In this document: positions 60,280 to 64,000 of the stretch, one piece after another | Layout: the number at the start of each line of letters is the position of its first letter | Position numbering within the stretch: position 1 is the first letter of the stretch | Source of the DNA: an uncultured Prevotellaceae bacterium | Lineage (GTDB): Bacteria > Bacteroidota > Bacteroidia > Bacteroidales > Bacteroidaceae | Reading direction: 5' to 3' | NCBI GenBank assembly: GCA_947174945.1 | Contig: CAMWKZ010000009.1 | Span: 1 to 64,000, forward strand | Length of the DNA: 64,000 bases | Translations under genes and position numbers: made by a program | Notes under the pieces: model-generated | The model's input: only the letters and a program-made list of their open reading frames with translations | The model's database searches: none | Told to the model about the DNA's origin: nothing

Positions 60280-61769
60280 TTGTTCAGTGCTATCAGTTGG
60301 TCAATATGCTCACGGGTATTGCTGAGGCGCGGCACTTTATGCTGTCCGCCTAACTTGCCACGTTGCTTGAGCCAATCATTGAAAAGTCCTTCGCGAGCCT
60401 GAATAAGCTCCAGCGGTTGCAGCGTAATGTCTTTATATCGCTTGGCTTCGTAGTCACTGTTCACCTCTTGCAACTTCTGGTCCAACAACGTAGCAAACTG
60501 CTGTAAGTCCTCAGGAGCACGGGAGAACTCAATGAGCCACTGATGGCGGCACTTGGCATTGGCATCCATAAACACAGGAGCAGCCGTATATTCCAACACC
60601 TCAGCACCTGTCTGCTCACAGGCATAGGCCAGTCCCTGCTCGGCATTATCGACTATCAGTTCCTCGCCAAAGGCATTGATGAAACTCTTAGTGCGACCAG
60701 AAATAACAAACTTATAAGGATTGGTAGAGGTAAAACGGATGGTATCACCAATCATATAGCGCCACAGACCGCACGACGTAGAAATAAGCATGGCGTAATT
60801 CTTATCTTTCTCAACAGCCCAGAGAGGAACAATATCGCCTCCATCCATAGGCTGGAACTCATAAAACACGCCATAGTCAAGCATCAGCAGCATGGACTTG
60901 TCGGCTGGGTCGTCTTGCAATCCGAAGAAACCCTCACTGGCGTTATAGGTCTCCATATAGTGCATACGAGGACTGGTGATAAGCTGCTCATACTGTTTAC
61001 GATAAGGAGTAAAAGCCACCCCACCGTGGAAGAACACCTCCAGATTAGGCCATACCTCTTCTAAGTGGGTCTTCCCTGTCAGTTCCATCATACAGTTCAA
61101 TACGGAGAGCATCCATGACGGTACTCCTGATATATTGGTCACATTCTTCGTCATGGCCTCACGGGCTATGCGCTCGCGCTTCTCCTCAAAATCCTGCAAC
61201 AGGGCAGTTTGTTTCTTAGGTACCCGTACCAGATTAGCCAGCGGGTTGATATTCTCAATCAGAATAGCTGAAAGGTCGCCCACCAATGAGCCCGGCAAGT
61301 TATAATTAGGCGCATGACTGCCACCCAATATCAAGGCACGCCCATCGAACAATCGGCTATGGGGATTATTACGCAGATAAAGAGCCACCGAATCGTAACC
61401 TCCAGCATAGTGAATCTTCTGCAGACCTTCGTCGCTAACGGGAATAAATTTCGATTTGTCGTTAGTCGTACCACTTGACTTAGCATACCACTTAACACGT
61501 CCCGGCCACAATATATTGCGCTCACCATGACGCATACGGTCAATCTGACCTTTCAGCTCCTCATAGGTGTTGACAGGATTATACTTGATAAAGTCCTCAT
61601 ATCCCTTGATGGTGGCAAAAGCGTGTTTACGACCATATTCTGTATCCTTTGCACTATCCAGCAAGTGGTGTAGCACCCTGCGCTGCAATTGTTCACCTTG
61701 CGTCTGGTGCTTTTCCAACTCGTGCATTCTCGGCACAAAGATATGTCTTACTAAACCTGTTAAACTCAT
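60276..61769 (-). CDS. GH3 auxin-responsive-promoter family acyl-adenylating enzyme
   Basis: A 497-residue cytoplasmic protein of the plant GH3-like acyl-acid/amide synthetase family, seen widely in Bacteroidetes without a known substrate. The AMP-binding loop WYAKSSGTTNDKSKFIP (about 108-124), YNASEGFFGLQDDP and LISTSCGLWRYMIGDTIRF are family hallmarks. It heads an operon of envelope proteins, so conjugating an acyl acid to an amine for export or the envelope is a possible role. Confidence 0.88.
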   Translation of the reverse strand: MSLTGLVRHIFVPRMHELEKHQTQGEQLQRRVLHHLLDSAKDTEYGRKHAFATIKGYEDFIKYNPVNTYEELKGQIDRMRHGERNILWPGRVKWYAKSSGTTNDKSKFIPVSDEGLQKIHYAGGYDSVALYLRNNPHSRLFDGRALILGGSHAPNYNLPGSLVGDLSAILIENINPLANLVRVPKKQTALLQDFEEKRERIAREAMTKNVTNISGVPSWMLSVLNCMMELTGKTHLEEVWPNLEVFFHGGVAFTPYRKQYEQLITSPRMHYMETYNASEGFFGLQDDPADKSMLLMLDYGVFYEFQPMDGGDIVPLWAVEKDKNYAMLISTSCGLWRYMIGDTIRFTSTNPYKFVISGRTKSFINAFGEELIVDNAEQGLAYACEQTGAEVLEYTAAPVFMDANAKCRHQWLIEFSRAPEDLQQFATLLDQKLQEVNSDYEAKRYKDITLQPLELIQAREGLFNDWLKQRGKLGGQHKVPRLSNTREHIDQLIALNK

Positions 61770-61792
61770 CGTTTATGTTTAAATACAACGTG

Positions 61793-61800
61793 CAAAGATA
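61793..61800 (-). promoter_or_regulatory. -7 box of the GH3-like operon
   Basis: TATCTTTG on the minus strand followed by CACG, 23 bp before ATG 61769. Confidence 0.5.
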
Positions 61801-61855
61801 AACATAAACTTTGGTATAGCCCCTTATTTTACTATTTTTAATACGATTTGGAGTG

Positions 61856-62719
61856 TCAACCATACATTCCAATCCCTTTCTCTATTATCATCTTTTCCTT
61901 ACACTGGTTTCTATATTCATTTGGAGAGTGCCCTGTAGCTTTTTTGAAATATTTTCCGAAAAAGGATTGATTGGGGAAGTTGAGTCTGTAACTGATTTGT
62001 TGGACTGATATGTCACTTCTGTTCAAAAGAGCTTTTGCCTCAAGAACAACATACTTGGATATCCATTCGCTAACTGTTCTTCCTGTTGCCCGTTTAGTGG
62101 CTGTAGCAAGATAACCCGGAGTGACGCACAATTTATCGGCGTAAAACCTGACAGAGCGTGACTGACGATAATTCTTTTTCAGTTCATCAAAGAATTTCCC
62201 CATAAGAACATCCTCCGCAGCTGGTGGTTCCAATGGGTTTCGGTCTATGACACAATGGGCAAATCCATATAAGTATGCGCAGGTCAGATGCTTTATCATC
62301 TCCAACTTAAATCTATGGTTACTCTTGATAATTGCCGTCACCATCCGGCAATATCCCAGACAGGCAGTGTATTCGTTTTCAGACAGAGAGGTTACAGGAT
62401 TAGCCTCAATCAGCCTGTTTATCTCAAAGTTATAAGGGAACCCGAGACTGCTCATAAAGGTTGGCGAAAGCATAACCGCAGTACAACTGAAATCTTGACT
62501 AACTGCTTCATAATGGATTATCTGTCCAGGCATATTGATGGAAAAAACACCTTTTTTAATAGTACATTGCCTAAGATTGCAACTTCCAGAACTTTCTCCT
62601 GAATGGCAAATTATCAAAGTGTAGTTTTCCATTATATGCGGATACAACGGAAGGTCAGACACATTAATCTCACATATCTGAAATTCTCCTCCGGATGTAC
62701 TTAGAATCTGACTCTGCAT
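61856..62719 (-). CDS. AraC-family transcriptional regulator
   Basis: A 287-residue regulator with a cupin-like N-terminal sensor and a C-terminal double HTH (about 185-280): ADKLCVTPGYLATATKRATG and SYRLNFPNQSFFGKYFKKATGHSPNEYR. TTG 62746 lies in the -7 box, so ATG 62719 is the start. It is divergent from the secreted-protein gene at 62868 and is a natural candidate to control it. The region is AT-rich, with accessory character. Confidence 0.9.
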   Translation of the reverse strand: MQSQILSTSGGEFQICEINVSDLPLYPHIMENYTLIICHSGESSGSCNLRQCTIKKGVFSINMPGQIIHYEAVSQDFSCTAVMLSPTFMSSLGFPYNFEINRLIEANPVTSLSENEYTACLGYCRMVTAIIKSNHRFKLEMIKHLTCAYLYGFAHCVIDRNPLEPPAAEDVLMGKFFDELKKNYRQSRSVRFYADKLCVTPGYLATATKRATGRTVSEWISKYVVLEAKALLNRSDISVQQISYRLNFPNQSFFGKYFKKATGHSPNEYRNQCKEKMIIEKGIGMYG

Positions 62720-62743
62720 AGTTAGGTGGATTAAATTTTGACC

Positions 62744-62773
62744 CAAAATTACAAAAAAATATCATATTAGCAA
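62744..62773 (-). promoter_or_regulatory. Promoter of the AraC-type regulator
   Basis: TAATTTTG (62744-62751) and TTG (62771-62773) on the minus strand, 19 bp apart. Confidence 0.6.
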
Positions 62774-62816
62774 TACCTCACATTATAAATAGACCAATAT
62801 TGTCAATGTTCAGACC

Positions 62817-62847
62817 TTGCCGGAAGTGCGCGAAACAAGTAATTTTG
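62817..62847 (+). promoter_or_regulatory. Promoter of the secreted beta-rich protein
   Basis: TTG (62817-62819), 20 bp, TAATTTTG (62840-62847), then CAG; about 20 bp to the ATG. Confidence 0.65.
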
Positions 62848-62867
62848 CAGTCAAAAAGACTCATCAC

Positions 62868-63827
62868 ATGAACAGATTACTATTTCTAATCATTTCCGTA
62901 CTACTCGGCAGCCTGCCTATGTGGTCTCAATCGGTAAGTCAAGATAGCGTTGAATCCCGTCATTTAACCTTGCAACTGTCTGCTCAAACTCAAGCTGATG
63001 TAAATGTTAGCGAAGGAGGCTATGGACTTGTAAAAACTAATTTAAACATGTTATATAATCATGGATTTGGGGCAATCCAAAATGGATTTTCCGCACGGGC
63101 TTCTTATGAGTTCTTCAGGAATAAGAAATTTACTGTTACTTCAAATGCTCGGTATTCTTCAAACGAGGTTTCATTAGGGGATTCTGATTTAAGTGATGGA
63201 TATAATCCCTATGAAATCAACTTGAACGGAACCCATTTAATGAGTCAGGTTGGTATCACATCCACATTTAAGACTAAACTTCTCAATCGCCCCATAATGA
63301 CTATGGCAATGATAAACAGTGAGTGGAGTGAAGGCGGTTTCGCAAGAGTCTCTGGCATAGCAATGGGATTGGTTATGTTGAGAACCAATAAGAACACTCA
63401 GTTCGGTATAGGTCCAATGGTAATGGTAAACACATGTTCCAAGTTACCGGCATTTCTCGTATTTATGTATAGGCATAGGTTTAACGACAAGTGGCTTATT
63501 AATTTGTACGGTGGTATGCTTGGTATCGATTATAACCCGACTAAAAATGATTTGATAAGCATTGGTGCTGACATAGATGTCAAGGCATTTTATTTCAAAC
63601 CTTACCTCTCAGCATTGCCTGAAAAGTGCCGTTTCACCTCAACATCTTTCCGTCCGATGATAAAGTACCGCCGATGTCTGATACAAAATTTATATTTTGA
63701 TTTTCAAAGTGGAGTATCAATTAAAATGGCGTGTAGAATAAACGGTGTCAGTAGCTCAACAGAACTAATTAACTGTAAGCAAAACACGTTTCCCTTTTTA
63801 CAGGCTGGGGTTTCGTTTTCGTTATAA
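62868..63827 (+). CDS. Secreted beta-rich protein, probable outer-membrane barrel
   Basis: A 319-residue protein with signal NRLLFLIISVLLGSLPMWSQ. Alternating hydrophobic/polar strands (FSARASYEFFRNKKFTVTSNARYSS, LNLYGGMLGID-like turns, LYFDFQSGVSIKM) and the terminal AGVSFSL with Phe near the end suggest a small outer-membrane barrel, perhaps of the DUF6268 kind. The longer reading from 62817 covers the promoter and is rejected. It is divergent from an AraC regulator. Confidence 0.7.
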   Translation: MNRLLFLIISVLLGSLPMWSQSVSQDSVESRHLTLQLSAQTQADVNVSEGGYGLVKTNLNMLYNHGFGAIQNGFSARASYEFFRNKKFTVTSNARYSSNEVSLGDSDLSDGYNPYEINLNGTHLMSQVGITSTFKTKLLNRPIMTMAMINSEWSEGGFARVSGIAMGLVMLRTNKNTQFGIGPMVMVNTCSKLPAFLVFMYRHRFNDKWLINLYGGMLGIDYNPTKNDLISIGADIDVKAFYFKPYLSALPEKCRFTSTSFRPMIKYRRCLIQNLYFDFQSGVSIKMACRINGVSSSTELINCKQNTFPFLQAGVSFSL

Positions 63828-63920
63828 TAGATTAGCGTAAGTATCTTTTAATATTAGTGTGCACTAATGATGAAAAGGTGCGAAACATAAAGAATGCGTT
63901 TCAGAAAAAATTTTCGATTT

Positions 63921-63986
63921 ATAACGTCACCTCGTCACTTTTCGGCCTATCATACTATTTGTCAATGGTTTACAAAGTGACGTTAT
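63921..63986. repeat. Inverted repeat at the right window edge
   Basis: ATAACGTCAC (63921-63930) is the exact inverse of GTGACGTTAT (63977-63986), and GTCACTTT (63934-63941) of AAAGTGAC just inside. A further ACGTCA ends the window. No gene is visible in 63828-64000. It could be a terminator-like fold, an operator or the end of a mobile element; the window stops too soon to decide. Confidence 0.55.
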
Positions 63987-64000
63987 GCTTTGAAACGTCA

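Noticed and set aside
1..64000. Insertion sequences, prophage or integrative element genes
   Set aside because: I found no transposase, integrase, relaxase or phage structural gene in any frame that I could recognise.

Overview
The window is chromosomal DNA of a Bacteroidales bacterium, most likely Prevotellaceae (Prevotella or a close relative). The evidence is the Bacteroidetes promoter (-33 TTG/TTTG, about 20 bp, -7 TAnnTTTG) before most transcription units, DUF4249/TonB pairs, FecR-type anti-sigma sequence, LxxC lipoproteins and pectin enzymes typical of gut and rumen Prevotella. Core genes are fairly GC-rich. Several accessory patches are clearly more AT-rich (about 6.6-8.1, 29.0-30.4, 44.5-50.9 and 61.8-64.0 kb).

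Layout. 0-6.6 kb: tRNA-Glu, recO, murF, folP-cdaA (folate and c-di-AMP), pta-ackA (acetate formation). 6.6-8.1 kb: three small secreted or lipoprotein genes and two periodic inverted-repeat arrays. 8.1-11.2 kb: KdgF-like cupin, PL10 pectate lyase and EamA transporter operon. 11.4-17.4 kb: acetyltransferase-like gene, parE and S41 protease operon, then a THUMP-like methyltransferase. 17.4-21.3 kb: dapB, lepB, an inactive-looking lepB paralogue, a WbqC-family gene and a DUF3332 lipoprotein. 21.3-28.8 kb: a pectin/uronate operon (coiled-coil lipoprotein, heparinase II/III-like, DUF2264, DUF4861, GH105) and a divergent beta-helix lipoprotein. 29-34 kb: AAA/DUF4143 ATPase flanked by paired operators, a small lipoprotein, and a TonB receptor with DUF4249 partner. 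33.9-39.3 kb: PL1 pectate lyase, DUF3826 and a 992-residue beta-helix plus hydrolase-like protein. 39.4-43.8 kb: ECF sigma factor with a soluble FecR-like domain, and two Cache-type sensors, one lacking its catalytic domain. 43.8-51 kb: lipocalin, hipBA, and glycosyltransferase/LicD/acyltransferase envelope genes. 51-58 kb: greA-HIT, a candidate small RNA, PAP2 and epimerase, rnr, aldo/keto reductase. 57.5-64 kb: GH3-type ligase, Ig-like lipoprotein and DUF3108 operon, AraC regulator and a divergent secreted, possibly outer-membrane, protein.

The carbohydrate genes form several pectin/rhamnogalacturonan transcription units without a SusC/SusD pair in view. Extracellular lyases (PL1, PL10, heparinase-like) would cut polymer, GH105 would release unsaturated uronate, and the KdgF-like cupin would linearise it. 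The most striking unexplained signal is a set of repeats that all share a 22-bp period but differ in sequence. Four unrelated unit sequences occur between genes, and one (AGTATCT) occurs three times as a 3+3 inverted array of about 117 bp. A fifth 22-bp repeat lies inside a methyltransferase gene. All coordinates for sites were counted by hand from the sequence.
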